A DNA stretch of 64,000 nt from Rachicladosporium sp. CCFEE 5018 (lineage: Eukaryota; Ascomycota; Dothideomycetes; Cladosporiales; Cladosporiaceae), in NCBI GenBank assembly GCA_002077045.2, contig KZ111156.1, positions 96,125 to 160,124 on the forward strand. Reading direction: 5' to 3'. Under the pieces are notes generated by a model. The model was not told where the DNA came from. It saw only the letters and a program-made list of their open reading frames with translations, and searched no databases. A program made the translations under genes and the position numbers. This document shows, in pieces, positions 11,411 through 22,560 of this stretch (its first letter is position 1; the number at the start of each line of letters is the position of its first letter).

Positions 11411-14400
11411 ATGGCTGTCAGTGATGAGCATATTGGGGCTACTGATCTCACGAATACTGATGATCAGCCTCAGGACCGCACGAACGGCAAGATGGACATC
11501 GATACCCTCGCCCCCGACCACCCCAACAACTCCAACAACGGCAACGGCGAGATCGACGAATCCCTCTACAGCAGACAACTCTACGTCCTCGGCCACGAAG
11601 CCATGAAACGCATGGGCAACTCTCACATCCTCATCTCCGGTCTCCGCGGGCTGGGCGTCGAGATCGCCAAGAACATCGCCCTGGCTGGTGTGAAGAGCCT
11701 CACCCTCTTCGATCCCAGACCCGCGGAACTTCGAGACCTGTCGTCACAGTTCTTCCTTCATCCCGAGGATGTGGGGAAGGCGCGCGCGGATGTGACGGTC
11801 CCAAGGGTGGCGGAGCTGAATCCATACACGCCTGTGGGCGTGCATCCGGCGAAGAGCTTGACGGAGGATCTGGAGAGCTTGAAGAAGTATCAGGTTGTGG
11901 TGCTTACGGATACGCCGATGAAGGATCAATTGACAATCGCGGAGTACTGTCATGAGAATGGGATTGCGGTGTTGATCACGGACACGTTCGGGCTGTTTGG
12001 GTTTCTGTTCGCGGATCTCGGCAAGGACTTCACTGTGAGCGATCCGACGGGCGAGAATCCGCTGCATGGGATCGTGGCGGGTATTGATGAGGAGGGACTG
12101 GTCACTGCGCTGGACGAGACGAGGCATGGGCTTGAGGATGGAGACTTTGTGACGTTCAGCGAATTGGAGGGTATGACTGGGCTGAACGATACGGCACCGA
12201 GGAGGATCACTGTCAAGGGACCGTACAGCTTCACGATAGGTGATGTTTCTGGACTGGGGTCGTATACGAGAAATGGGCTGTACCACCAGGTCAAGATGCC
12301 CAAGTTTCTCGACTTCGAACCGCTCAGCAAGCAGATCAAGAACCCGGAGCTGGTCATGTCCGACTTCGCCAAGTTCGACCGCCCTGGACAACTTCATGCT
12401 GGCTTCCAGGCGCTGCACGCCTTCGCCGAGAAGCACGATGGACAGTACCCACGAGCGCATCACGAGGCCGATGCGGAGGAGGTCTATGAGCTTGCACACG
12501 AGATCGCGAAGAGCAGCGCCGAGCCGGTGGAGCTTGACGAGAAGTTCATCAAGGAGCTCGCCTACCAAGCACAGGGTGATCTCTCGCCCATGGCTGCAGT
12601 GTTTGGTGGTCTTGCAGCGCAAGAGGCGCTCAAGGCTGTATCTGGCAAGTTCCACCCGATCAAGCAATGGCTGTACTTCGACTCGCTGGAGTCGCTACCG
12701 ACGTCTGTGAAGCGCAGCGAGGGGCTCTGCAAGCCGTCAAATACGAGATACGACGGGCAAGTGGCAGTCTTCGGTCAGGAGTTCCAGGACAAGCTTGCCA
12801 ACACGAAGGAGTTCCTTGTTGGTGCTGGTGCGATCGGCTGTGAGATGCTGAAGAACTGGGCGATGATGGGTCTTGCGACAGGTCCGAAGGGTGAGATTAG
12901 CGTGACCGACATGGATCAGATTGAGAAGAGCAATCTCAATCGGCAATTCCTCTTCCGCTCAAAGGATGTTGGCAAGCTAAAGAGCGAGTGTGCGTCGCAA
13001 GCCGTGCAGGCGATGAATCCAGATCTGAAGGGCAAGATCAATATGCTCAAGGACCGCGTGGCGCCCGACACCGAGCACGTCTTCAATGAGACGTTCTGGG
13101 AGAGTCTAGACGGTGTGACGAATGCGCTCGACAATGTTGAGGCGCGGACATACGTCGACAGACGGTGTGTCTTCTTCCACAAGCCACTGCTTGACAGTGG
13201 TACTCTTGGCACAAAGGGCAACACTCAGGTCGTCCTTCCACGCCTCACAGAGTCCTACTCAAGCTCGCAAGATCCGCCAGAACAATCATTTCCGATGTGC
13301 ACACTCAAATCCTTCCCCAACCGTATCGAGCACACGATAGCGTGGGCGAAGGATCTGTTGCAGACATACTTCGTCACACCCGCAGAGACCGTCAACCTCT
13401 ACCTCACGAAGAAAGACTACCTCGGCTCCGCACTGAAGCAATCAGGCAACGAGAAGCAATCCCTCGAGATCCTCCGCGACTACCTTATCGCCGAGAAACC
13501 CTCCAACTTCGACGACTGCATCGAATGGGCACGTGGCCAATTCGAAAAGCAATACCACAACGCCATCGCCCAACTCCTTTACAACTTCCCCAAAGACTCC
13601 AAAACCTCCTCCGGCCAAGACTTCTGGTCTGGTCCCAAGCGCGCTCCAGACGCACTGACTTTCGACCCAAACAACGACACGCACTACACCTTCGTCCTCG
13701 CCGCCGCGAACCTCCACGCCTTCAACTACCACATCCCCTCCTCCTCGGATCGGAAACATATCCTCTCCGTGCTGGATCACATGGTGATCCCAGACTTCAA
13801 GCCCGACCCTGGAGTCAAGATCCAAGCCGATGACAAGGAGCCCGATCCCAACGCTCAGCCAGGCCAAGACGACGACACGATCATCGAGAACATCGCCAAA
13901 TCTCTCCCCCAACCCAAGACGCTAGGCGACTTCCGCCTCGAGCCCGTCGAGTTCGAGAAAGACGACGACACGAACTTCCACATCGACTTCATTACTGCTG
14001 CCTCCAATTTGCGAGCGGAGAACTACAAGATCGCCACCGCCGATCGGCATAAAACGAAATTCATCGCTGGCAAGATCATCCCTGCCATAGCCACCACGAC
14101 CGCTCTCATCACTGGACTGGTAGTCCTGGAACTCTACAAGATTGTAGACGGCAAGACGGATATCGAGCAGTACAAGAACGGTTTTATTAATTTGGCGTTA
14201 CCGTTCTTTGGGTTCAGCGAGCCGATTGCCAGTCCGAAGGGGACGTACAAGGGTCCGGATGGGGAAGTGACGATCGATAAGCTGTGGGATCGGTTCGAGA
14301 CGAGGGATGTGACATTGCAGCAGTTCCTTGATGATTTCAAAAAGAAGGGGTTGGAGATTAGTATGATTTCGAGTGGTGTCAGTTTGCTTTATGCGAGCTT

Positions 14401-14641
14401 TTATCCGAAGGCAAGGAATGCGGATCGCTTGGGATTGAAGTAAGTTTCTCCTAACGTTGCCTGACTGTGAGGACGTGAGTACTGACTTATGTGGCACAGG
14501 ATGTCCGAGCTCGTTGAGAAGATCAGCCGCAAGGCTATCCCGGAGCATCAGAGAAATGTGATTTTCGAGATTACGGCTGAGGATCTGGATGAGGAGGATG
14601 TGGAGATTCCTTATGTTATGGTGAAACTGGATGAGAAGTGA
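11411..14641 (+). CDS. UBA1: Ubiquitin-activating enzyme E1
   Basis: Activates ubiquitin by adenylation and passes it to a catalytic Cys. Two exons, 11411-14439 and 14500-14641, joined by a 60-bp intron (donor GTAAGT). The product is about 1056 aa, against about 1020-1035 in most fungi. Seen: the first adenylation half (YSRQLYVLGHEAMKRMG), the second nucleotide-binding half (FLVGAGAIGCEMLKNWAMMG and SNLNRQFLFRSKDVGKLKSE), the catalytic loop FPMCTLKSFPN with Cys near residue 630, and the C-terminal ubiquitin-fold ending DVEIPYVMVKLDEK. The start is uncertain. The frame is open back to a GTG at 11336 encoding an N-terminus that looks real (ATPKLAQKRRRSEAEAEA), but the first in-frame ATG is at 11411, with G at -3 and +4. 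Confidence 0.92.
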
Positions 14642-15803
14642 GCTATCCATGGGTCTTTGGGATGGTGGATGATGGGAATCGCTAGAGCGTGGTGCATCTG
14701 TGTGGGAGGCCCCGGCGTTCGGTAGAGGAAGCCAGACTGATAGCTATGCACGGCGTTCGTGGCGAACGGGCGGAAGAGCATGAAGGAATAGGGGCCACTG
14801 CTTTCAACAAGGTGTAGATAGGCCCTCTGACAGTGAACATGATAGACCATCAGCATGACCATCCTTATGTGCTTTCCGGCATCGGCTCACTGCTCGCTCA
14901 CCACTCCCTGCTGCTCGCGTAGAGATACGACTGCCGACATGTGTCTGATGGATGCTGACTGCCCATGCATACGTGTGGATGGTCTGTAGACTCGCACAAC
15001 ACTTTTCGGCGGCTTGCTGCACTCACGTATGCCTGATTTCAGTACGGCGACTCTCTTCCAGACCTTCAACCTTTCTTGAAAAGACTTGACGAACGATGAG
15101 TCTTGGCCGCATGTGTGTTGAGGATCCAACGTGCTCGTCCGCGAGGTCCTGCTTTGGCATTGGGCTATACCTTTGCATGCCTTTTCGCAGTGAGCAGCGC
15201 TCTGAGTGGCGCGACTTGACGAAGCCATGCTAGAAAACTGACTCCGTTGTGGCAGACCAACTGGAACGAACCCCGAGGTGGAAGGGGGCCGGCCGCACTA
15301 GATCCACGAGGCAAGATGCGCAAAAGAGAACGCTGACACCACTTGCTCGATATCCTGGTCCATCCTCATTGATATCATAGGGAACTTAGGAGCATGGCAC
15401 TACTATTGCATTTATTATCATGCGTGGCGTGCGACAGACCGATTGAGTGCAGGCCGAGACGTGAAATCAGTATGCAGAAGCTACAAGCTCCCAGGGAGAA
15501 GTCGAAGCCAAGGGTGATCGTTAGTACCGAACTGTCGCTCACCTGGTGCTGCTGTCATGCGCATCATCAGCCGAGCGTCGCACGTGCCTCGCTCGCAATG
15601 AGAGCATCACCATCTTGTTCAGAGTACTATGGCGAACGTCGCTGTCCCAATGCGTTCCATGTGAACGACGAATTTCCCGAATTCTGCAGCATGGCGGAGT
15701 AGTACGCCTGCAAATGTAACCAACATGTCACACAGACTGCGGCTTACGATACTCGGTCGTATCATGGAGTCCCGACGGGAAAGCCACGTATGCGAATGCA
15801 TGC
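14642..15803. other. Intergenic, no gene seen
   Basis: About 1.16 kb between UBA1 and the 3' end of the HET gene. It contains only short overlapping open frames on both strands with no recognisable motif. Confidence 0.45.
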
Positions 15804-17326
15804 TCAGCCCAGATGCACGACAGTGCGTGTTGGGTGGGCAGATTCGAACCCAGCTACATGACACACCGCTACGCCAAGGCGGTATGATATGCCGTTCTCA
15901 GTCCGCAAGAGAAGCCCGTCTATCCGGTCCTGACTATCGATCTTCGAGACGCCATAAATATTGCAGGCATAGCATAGTAGGAAGTCCATGTACTCGTCGA
16001 CTGTATCAATGAAGTCGGGCCCGGTTGCAACAGCACCGATCTTGATAAAGTCGTATGACCCGGGCTCGATTGTCTTGAATACACTCAAGGGGATGAAAGC
16101 CGTGCCGACGAGTACGTCTTTGGCGTTGAAGAGCGATAGCGCACGCTGATAAGATATTGAGTCGTGGCGGGTTGAAAGGGCAGGCATACGATCCGCATCA
16201 GGGTTTGTAGCGCCCGTGACATTGACTTTGATGACCTCAGAGCGAAGGGGTAGAATATCACTGATCCCGAGATTATTGGAAAGCAGCGTTGGCCGGAATG
16301 CTGCGTGGCTGTCGCTTGTTGCGATCGGATGTGCGTAGTAATTTGTAGTCTCGTCTCCTCTCCGCCAGAAGCTGCCTCTGTAGAAGTCGTGCAGCCTCCA
16401 AGCAACATCAGCGTCGTTGCCCCGAATCTCGTCCATCGTCAACCAGGTGTCGGAATCGGCATCATGAAGCTCGAGGGCGGAGGAGCTGCGGGCGTTTGCG
16501 ATGTAGCCGGCGCGTGCGCCAGTCCATCCTGCCCATGACCATGAGGGAAAGAGGCTGCGTCCGGTATCACGACTCACTCGACGATTGATGGGGCCGGAAT
16601 GCCGCCATAGCAATTGCGTGTCCAGTTCACTCACGGGCAGTCCCATGATGAATGTACTCCGGAAGTAAGGTGCGAGATAATCTGTGATTCCTGCGAATAT
16701 ATTGAGCAACTCTGCTGGGAATGATGTCTGCCTCCTACAGAATTGCTGTACGATGGAGCTGTAAATTGCCGTGTTCACGCTCGGGGGAACAGAACCGTCC
16801 GGATTATAAGGCACTAACCGATACTTGTGAAGTCCGGCTTCTCTACGTGACCTGTTGCTCGTCTCGGATGGGCGAATGGCAGACCCGTACACATCCTCAC
16901 GGAGCTCGACTTCAGTATGCGGGCATATGAACATGGCCTGATGCTTGGTTATGTACAGTTTGCGTTTGGCAAGGACTCGCTCCTGAAACGTCCAAGCACG
17001 GGAGTTCCATACAGACTGATCGACGGTCGCCGAAAGGGTCGGTAGCCTGTTCGTCAGTCCCATATCGTGGATATACTCAACATGCTGCGGGGCGGATCGT
17101 TGCACCACAGAAACGCCGGGAAGCCCAGCATGTACGTCACAACCATAAGCTGCCACGATGGTTAGGAGTGCCCTAGCATAGATTCTACCCATCAGCAAGA
17201 GCTCTGCTTGTTTGAACTCGCGGTCGTCCTGAATTATGCAAAGAGCATCTATCCAGAGATAGCGCTCCCCGAGCTTTCTCGTCGCTTCTATCGCATCGTG
17301 GATGGTCTGCGGTAGATCTCGACCGG
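15804..17326 (-). CDS. HET-domain (heterokaryon incompatibility) protein, N-terminus lost in assembly gap
   Basis: The minus-strand frame enters from the 100-N gap and runs to the stop at 15804, giving about 507 known residues. Just after the gap is the second conserved block of the HET domain (LPQTIHDAIEATRKLGERYLWIDALCIIQDD), continuing to the block around SRAWTFQERVLAKRKLYIT. The expected N-terminal block (ALSYVWG-like) must lie in or beyond the gap, because the bases at 17427 and above do not continue it in any minus frame I read. The rest is a typical variable C-terminal region ending in a YRLGVAVCHVAGFES segment. HET proteins trigger allorecognition cell death in filamentous fungi. The specific role here is unknown. 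Confidence 0.8.
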
Positions 17327-17426
17327 NNNNNNNNNNNNNNNNNNNNNNNNNNNNNNNNNNNNNNNNNNNNNNNNNNNNNNNNNNNNNNNNNNNNNNNNNN
17401 NNNNNNNNNNNNNNNNNNNNNNNNNN
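17327..17426. other. Assembly gap of 100 N
   Basis: A run of exactly 100 N, the conventional placeholder for a gap of unknown size. It removes the start of the HET gene and probably the beginning of the plus-strand fragment on its right. Confidence 0.99.
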
Positions 17427-17808
17427 CATACGCTCCTACATAAAGCTTCAACGCCTTACGCAAGGCTCTCCAACCGGCTTGAACGGCGAATCGAATCCCC
17501 GACCACAGTATAAACGATGGCATCGGCCAAGGAGTCTGAAGCGGATGACCGTGGAACTGGAGAGCCCGTTTGTGTGGCCGGAGGAGCTGGGACGGGAAGT
17601 GCTGGATGAGAAGTTTGATAAGGGACAAATGGAACGAGCTGAACGGGGGCAGGAGGAAATGCAGAGGGGGATGGGCAGTGATGGGGATACGGTTGTGGAT
17701 GAGACGAGGCGGAGGAGGATGAGGGAGCAGGCGAAGGAGCTGTTGGAGGGAAGGGCGAAGTGGAAACCGGTGGGGAATCCGGCATTTGGAAGGATGAGTG
17801 GGAGGTGA
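17427..17808 (+). CDS. 3' fragment of an unrecognised gene at the gap edge
   Basis: A plus-strand frame is open from the gap to a stop at 17808. The part from about 17545 on is convincingly protein-like: FVWPEELGREVLDEKFDKGQ followed by a charged helix and the ending RAKWKPVGNPAFGRMSGR. The opposite strand in this stretch gives only low-complexity Pro/Ser/His frames, as expected of a shadow. A different frame just inside the gap (YARLSNRLERRIESP) also looks coding, so an intron may lie between about 17515 and 17545. The start is missing, and an ATG at about 17544 could instead start a small protein of about 88 aa. No family recognised. Confidence 0.35.
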
Positions 17809-17992
17809 TGAGGGGGTCGCAGGGGTGCCATGGATGGTGTGATTCTGAGCGATGTTAAGCATACATGGGGAACAGGACCGTTCTCCATTCCAGCGACCTT
17901 TCTCACACCCTCGTCATACCTTTCGTGTGGTCACTCGTGCTTCTCTGTGGAGCCATACAATCCCAGCGACATGCCTGACGAGAGACTTGCAT

Positions 17993-19418
17993 TCACCCCA
18001 TCGGCCCTGTCTGCTTGCCTTGCGACTCACGAGCCTTCTGGACCGCACGCCGTCGGGCATCGTCAAAGTCATCCCATCTCTTGTCGAAGTCAACTTCGGC
18101 ACAGCAATCGCAGTAGTCGATGATGTCATTCGGCAAATCGAAACATATGGGACACAAGCCTGGGCAACTGCGGATATCTCGGCGGATGACAGGATCATCT
18201 TCGTCTCAGTCGCCGTCAAGGTAGCTTTGCAGCACTGCAAAAGTCAGCCTCGTCACGTAAACGGAATTCCTGTAAATACCTTCGATCCGCCACTGCGGTC
18301 CAGTGCCGGAATACTCTGCCATGTGCGATTGATGCCAGTCGATCATGACCCCTCGAACACGCTTTCGGCGTGCTTTCTCGGCACGTTCGACTTTCTGGTC
18401 TGTCTTGATCACCATGTGTGCCTTGACGTCGCCATGGACGCGTGCCGCGATAGCCTCGACTTCACTTCTTCGGAAGAAGTAGCTGGTTACCTCTACGAAG
18501 GGCGGCATAGCCAGTCTGTAGCACTTGACACCGTAAGTGATGGTGGGAATGTGGTCGACAGACTTGGCTCTCGGTCCAAGCTTTCTTGACTTCAGCAAGT
18601 GGTAGTCTCGCAGATCGAACTCGGCGCGAGCATCTGTAAGTTTCTGGATCACAAGATCAGCATACACCGCTCGCTCTCCTTGGAGTTGCACTAAGGTACA
18701 TACAATGAGGCAGTTGCTGTCCAGATGCTTGTCCTCGCAGGGCGTGCAAACGGTGTTCATGTTCGACATGACAGCCTTCACAGTCGTGATTCTGAAGCAA
18801 AAGACGCAGCGGATGGCCAACAAGTCAAGCAACTCGTGGCGGTGGACGGGACCCTTCTCCCTTCAGCTGTGGCTTGCTTGCGAGACGAGCAGAGCGACGA
18901 CAACTCTTGTCGATTGGCTTCTCTCGGAGATGCATCTGTGCCCTGTTCATGTGTGTGAAGCGAGCTGCGAAGCCTTCGACGGCATGGTACATGGATGGAG
19001 ACATTGCGGCTAGAGAGAGCAAAGCATGTGGGCGAATTGGCACGCCGGGATTCTTTTTGAAATGCAACGCACGCTCGGGCTCATGATCCAGAAGACAATA
19101 TGAAGCAATCTCCTCCAGGATCTCGGCTGGCATCTTGCTGATGAAGTCGCGATCAGGGTCGACATCGCCATTGAAGGCGTTCGGAAGGTCGTCCTTGTAC
19201 TTTGGCCAGACTTCAGCTGACACACTCTCCAGGGTCTCATCAAAAGGGGTTGAGGACGTGTCCGTGTCGTCGTGCTCGGGATCTTCACGAATAGCGCTGC
19301 GGAGAGAGCTCTGCTTGATGGTCGCCACATCGCTTTGGGTCGCTTTCGCTGCCTTCGCAGACTTGCTAGCGGTCGTTTTGACATCGCCGGAGCGCTTTGT
19401 GGACCTTGTGGCTGCCAT
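17993..19418 (-). pseudogene. F-box-type protein gene with one frame break
   Basis: Starts at 19418 (MAATRSTKRSGDVKTT). An F-box-like motif, ISKMPAEILEEIASYCLLDH, lies near residue 90, then HALLSLAAMSPSMYHAVEGF. The frame stops at 18825, while the downstream part continues one base over: HELLDLLAIRCVFCFRITT, a Cys pair CTPCEDKH, then SYFFRRSEVEAIAARVHG. A 75-bp intron (18205-18279, donor GTATTT, acceptor CTGAG) would join this to CPICFDLPNDIIDYCDCCAE and DFDKRWDDFDDARRRAVQKA, ending at 17993. The order of F-box, first Cys pair and C-terminal Cys-rich module is familiar from a large fungal F-box family. The break at about 18830-18865 is either a real frameshift or an indel error close to a gap. 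Confidence 0.6.
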
Positions 19419-19661
19419 GGAGAAAGTCTCGCGATGGTGTCTGATGGTTGTGGACGTCTACGTTTTCAGAGTGTCGAGATGGCACAGTTGGCATGTTCGA
19501 CATCGAGGAAGGAGCGCCATATGGCTTTAGGCAGCCAGGCACGTCTAACGCGTCGAGTGTTCGACCTCACTCCATCAAGCTGCCACATTTGGCATATGGT
19601 ATGGTGACAAAGTACACGTCGAGTGGCGCATGGCGTGGTAGATATCGTCGTTGAAACACAT

Positions 19662-20609
19662 CTACTCACTCCCAAGATATTCTTTCACCGCCTCCACCGC
19701 GCCCGCAAACTTCCCGGCCTCAATCAAGATCACACTCCCCTGCGGCCTCACCCCAAGCTCCTGAAACGCCCTCTTCGCATCACTAGCCCCCTCATCAGCC
19801 TGCCGCTCGAACTCATAGCACCCGTAAGCAAGCGCGTGCTGCTGTAGCACCTCATCCTCAGGGTGAAAGTAAAACATCTCCTCCTCTGCAGCCTTGGCAG
19901 CAGCTTTCTTCTTCTGCTTCTTGGGCGTAGGCGGTTCGGGCTCGGCGTCTAGGACCGACGCGACTTCGGTGTAGACTTTCGCGACGAGCAGGTAGTGTGT
20001 GAATTCATAGGGCTCTTTCTCCTCTAGCGCCCAGGAGAGCTCTTCTTGAAGCATATTGTACATGGGTGGGACGACTTGATGGGGCATATTGATCATTCGT
20101 TCTGTGAGGATCAAACCCACTTGCGCCTTTGACGTTGGTGCTAGCAGGTCCTTCAACACACTTAGACTCGCCTTCGTGGCCGCTCGAGAGGTCAAGTAGG
20201 CTGTCAACTGCTTCATCACTTCCTTCTCGCGGTGCTGAGACATGTTGAGTACGGTCAGGAAGGCAAAGGGATCGCTCTCATTACCATCGCATTTAACGGT
20301 TGAGCCTAGTAATGGTTGGGCGAGGATGATGTCTGTGAGTTCCGAGAGGTCGAAGAGTTGATTGTCGACATCGAAGAGTTGTCTCAGCAGATTCTTGAGG
20401 CCGTGGAAGTCGACAGCGGGCTGGGGATCGAACCATTCGAAATCGATTTGGAGTTCGGAGTCGTTCTGTATTGCTGTTAGTGATACCGACGTGGAAGGTG
20501 AGACGTCAAAGTGGCCTACATCGTCTGAGCCACTGTCATTTTCATCGTCGATGTCCATCTTCGTTTTCGAAGGAGCGACCTGATCTGCTCCTGACTTTCG
20601 TTTCACCAT
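19662..20609 (-). CDS. BCP1: Bcp1/BCCIP-family nuclear chaperone-export protein
   Basis: Yeast Bcp1 is a nuclear protein that chaperones ribosomal protein Rpl23 and supports Mss4 export. Here ATG 20609 gives about 297 aa in two exons, 20609-20520 and 20465-19662, joined by a 54-bp intron (branch CACTAAC, acceptor ATACAG). The intron keeps the frame, so it could be misread as coding. Family marks are the acidic N-terminus, the IDFEWFDPQPAVDFHGLKNL block, LFDLSELTDIILAQPLLGSTV, and the end LIEAGKFAGAVEAVKEYL. A basic KKQKKKAAAKAA stretch interrupts the middle. The frame is also open upstream of the ATG (see findings). It is divergent from GUA1. Confidence 0.88.
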   Translation of the reverse strand: MVKRKSGADQVAPSKTKMDIDDENDSGSDDVGHFDVSPSTSVSLTAIQNDSELQIDFEWFDPQPAVDFHGLKNLLRQLFDVDNQLFDLSELTDIILAQPLLGSTVKCDGNESDPFAFLTVLNMSQHREKEVMKQLTAYLTSRAATKASLSVLKDLLAPTSKAQVGLILTERMINMPHQVVPPMYNMLQEELSWALEEKEPYEFTHYLLVAKVYTEVASVLDAEPEPPTPKKQKKKAAAKAAEEEMFYFHPEDEVLQQHALAYGCYEFERQADEGASDAKRAFQELGVRPQGSVILIEAGKFAGAVEAVKEYLGSE

Positions 20610-20922
20610 GTCGGCGAGCAATATCTGAATGTCAATTACCGGGACGCAGACTCTGAGCGAGTTGGGAATTTCGACAGGAAGTTTCTGCTGAACCGTAAGT
20701 TCTTATGGACTTGGTAGACGTTGTGTATAATTGTACCAGAACCGTGATGTCGTCGGCAGTACTCAATGCTGTAGTGGGAAAATCCTTATCGATAGTGGAC
20801 AAAAAAGTTCCGAACCACATGCTTTCGCAACGCGTGAGTCGCGCCTTCTTCTTTGCGATGTGAGTCGAGATGTAGACACCCTCAGTATCGCCGCTCATTG
20901 AGCAGCTTGACTAACATACAAC
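20610..20922. other. Shared BCP1-GUA1 divergent promoter
   Basis: The 313 bases between two opposed start codons. A minus-strand open frame (20898-20737), joined by a potential 49-bp intron (20688-20736), would read in frame into BCP1. See findings. Confidence 0.5.
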
Positions 20923-22560
20923 ATGGCCAACAATGGCAAGACCAACGGCGACGTGCCACCGCCTCCCCACAGCATATACGACACGATTCTCATGCTCGAC
21001 TTTGGCTCCCAGTACACCCACTTGATCACCCGTCGGCTACGAGAGCTCAATGTCTACTCTGAGCTGCTCCCGTGCACGCAAAAGCTGGCAGAATTGAGCT
21101 GGAAGCCGAAGGGTATCATACTCTCAGGCGGGCCATACAGTGTATACGCGGCAGACGCACCACATGTAGATCCTGCGGTGTTCGAGCTGGACGTGCCCAT
21201 ACTTGGGATCTGCTATGGACTACAGGAGATCGCGTGGCGTCATGGCAAGAATGTTGCCGCGGGGGACAAGAGGGAATACGGGCGGGCAGCGCTGAAGCTA
21301 GAGAAGCATGCAGCAACATCAGCGCATGTCTCCCAGCTGTTCGCAGACCTGCCGCAGGACATGGAAGTATGGATGTCCCATGGCGATAAGCTGTCCAAGC
21401 TGCCGGATAACTTCGTTACTATCGCTACGACTTCGAACTCGTCATTCGCCGCCATTGCGCACACAGAGAAGGAGTATTTTGGCATCCAATTCCACCCTGA
21501 GGTCACGCACACGCCAATGGGTACGCAAGTGATCAAGAATTTCGCCGTCAACGTCTGCAAAGCGAAACAAGACTGGACAATGACCTCGTTCGTCGACCAA
21601 GAAATTGCCCGGATTCGCTCCCTCGTCGGCCCCAAAGGCCAAGTCATAGGCGCAGTCAGCGGAGGGGTAGACTCCACAGTCGCCGCCAAGCTCATGAAAG
21701 AAGCAATCGGCTCCCGCTTCCATGCAGTCCTCGTAGATAACGGCGTCCTACGCAAGGGCGAAGCAGCTCAAGTCCACGCCACCCTCACGAAAGGCCTCGG
21801 AATCCAACTGCACGTCATAGACGCTGCGGATCGCTTCCTAGACCTGCTCAAAGGCGTTGCAGATCCCGAGAAGAAACGCAAAATCATCGGCAATACCTTC
21901 ATAGACTGTTTCGAAGAACGCGCCCTGGCCATCGCCAAAGAAGCCGAGAATACCCCAAATGCGGGCCCAATCGAGTTCTTCCTCCAAGGCACGCTCTACC
22001 CCGACGTAATCGAATCCATATCCTTCAAAGGCCCCTCCCAAACAATCAAAACCCACCACAACGTCGGCGGTCTACCCGAGCGCATGTCGCTAAAACTCAT
22101 TGAGCCCCTGCGCGAACTCTTCAAAGACGAAGTCCGCGTTCTCGGCACCTCACTCGGCATCCCAGAAGACCTCGTCTGGCGGCACCCCTTCCCCGGCCCC
22201 GGCATAGCCATCCGCATTATCGGCGAAGTCACTCGCGAAAAAGTCCGCATCGCGCAAGAAGCGGACGAGATCTTCATCGCCGAGATCCGCGCCGCGGGTC
22301 TCTATCGCCAGATCTCGCAAGCCTTCGCCGCGGTCATGGAAGGCAGGGCCGTAGGCGTTGTGGGCGATCAGCGATTACATGGGTATATTATTGCGTTGCG
22401 CGCTGTGCAGACGACGGATTTCATGACTGCGAGGGCGTTTCGGTTTGATATGGAGTGGCTTGAGCGGGTGGTGGAGAGGATTGGGAATGAGGTTGAGGGG
22501 GTTGCGAGGGTGGTTTATGAGGTTACTAGTAAGCCGCCGGCTACTATTGAGTTTGAGTAG
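20923..22560 (+). CDS. GUA1: GMP synthase (glutamine-hydrolysing)
   Basis: Converts XMP to GMP using glutamine and ATP, the last step of guanine nucleotide synthesis, in the cytosol. Intronless, 545 aa, the usual length. The glutamine amidotransferase half begins IYDTILMLDFGSQYTHLI and holds the nucleophile Cys in PILGICYGLQEIAW and the His/Glu pair in FGIQFHPEVTHT. The ATP-pyrophosphatase half has the P-loop GAVSGGVDSTVAAK, and the C-terminal dimerisation domain ends TSKPPATIEFE. All key residues appear intact. ATG 20923 follows CATACAAC, a good start context. Confidence 0.97.
   Translation: MANNGKTNGDVPPPPHSIYDTILMLDFGSQYTHLITRRLRELNVYSELLPCTQKLAELSWKPKGIILSGGPYSVYAADAPHVDPAVFELDVPILGICYGLQEIAWRHGKNVAAGDKREYGRAALKLEKHAATSAHVSQLFADLPQDMEVWMSHGDKLSKLPDNFVTIATTSNSSFAAIAHTEKEYFGIQFHPEVTHTPMGTQVIKNFAVNVCKAKQDWTMTSFVDQEIARIRSLVGPKGQVIGAVSGGVDSTVAAKLMKEAIGSRFHAVLVDNGVLRKGEAAQVHATLTKGLGIQLHVIDAADRFLDLLKGVADPEKKRKIIGNTFIDCFEERALAIAKEAENTPNAGPIEFFLQGTLYPDVIESISFKGPSQTIKTHHNVGGLPERMSLKLIEPLRELFKDEVRVLGTSLGIPEDLVWRHPFPGPGIAIRIIGEVTREKVRIAQEADEIFIAEIRAAGLYRQISQAFAAVMEGRAVGVVGDQRLHGYIIALRAVQTTDFMTARAFRFDMEWLERVVERIGNEVEGVARVVYEVTSKPPATIEFE

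Noticed and set aside
11744..12667. 307-codon minus-strand frame inside UBA1.
   Set aside because: It lies entirely within the conserved E1 coding sequence on the plus strand, which explains its openness.
15830..15905. tRNA-like A-box and B-box on the minus strand (TGGCGTAGCGG and GGTTCGAATC).
   Set aside because: The T-arm stem does not pair, the box distance is too short for a tRNA, and the bases lie within the C-terminal coding part of the HET gene (YRLGVAVCHVAGFES), which explains them.
17185..17862. Minus-strand frame running through the gap with Pro/His/Ser-rich content.
   Set aside because: It depends on translating N as unknown residues and is the low-complexity shadow of the plus-strand charged coding fragment.
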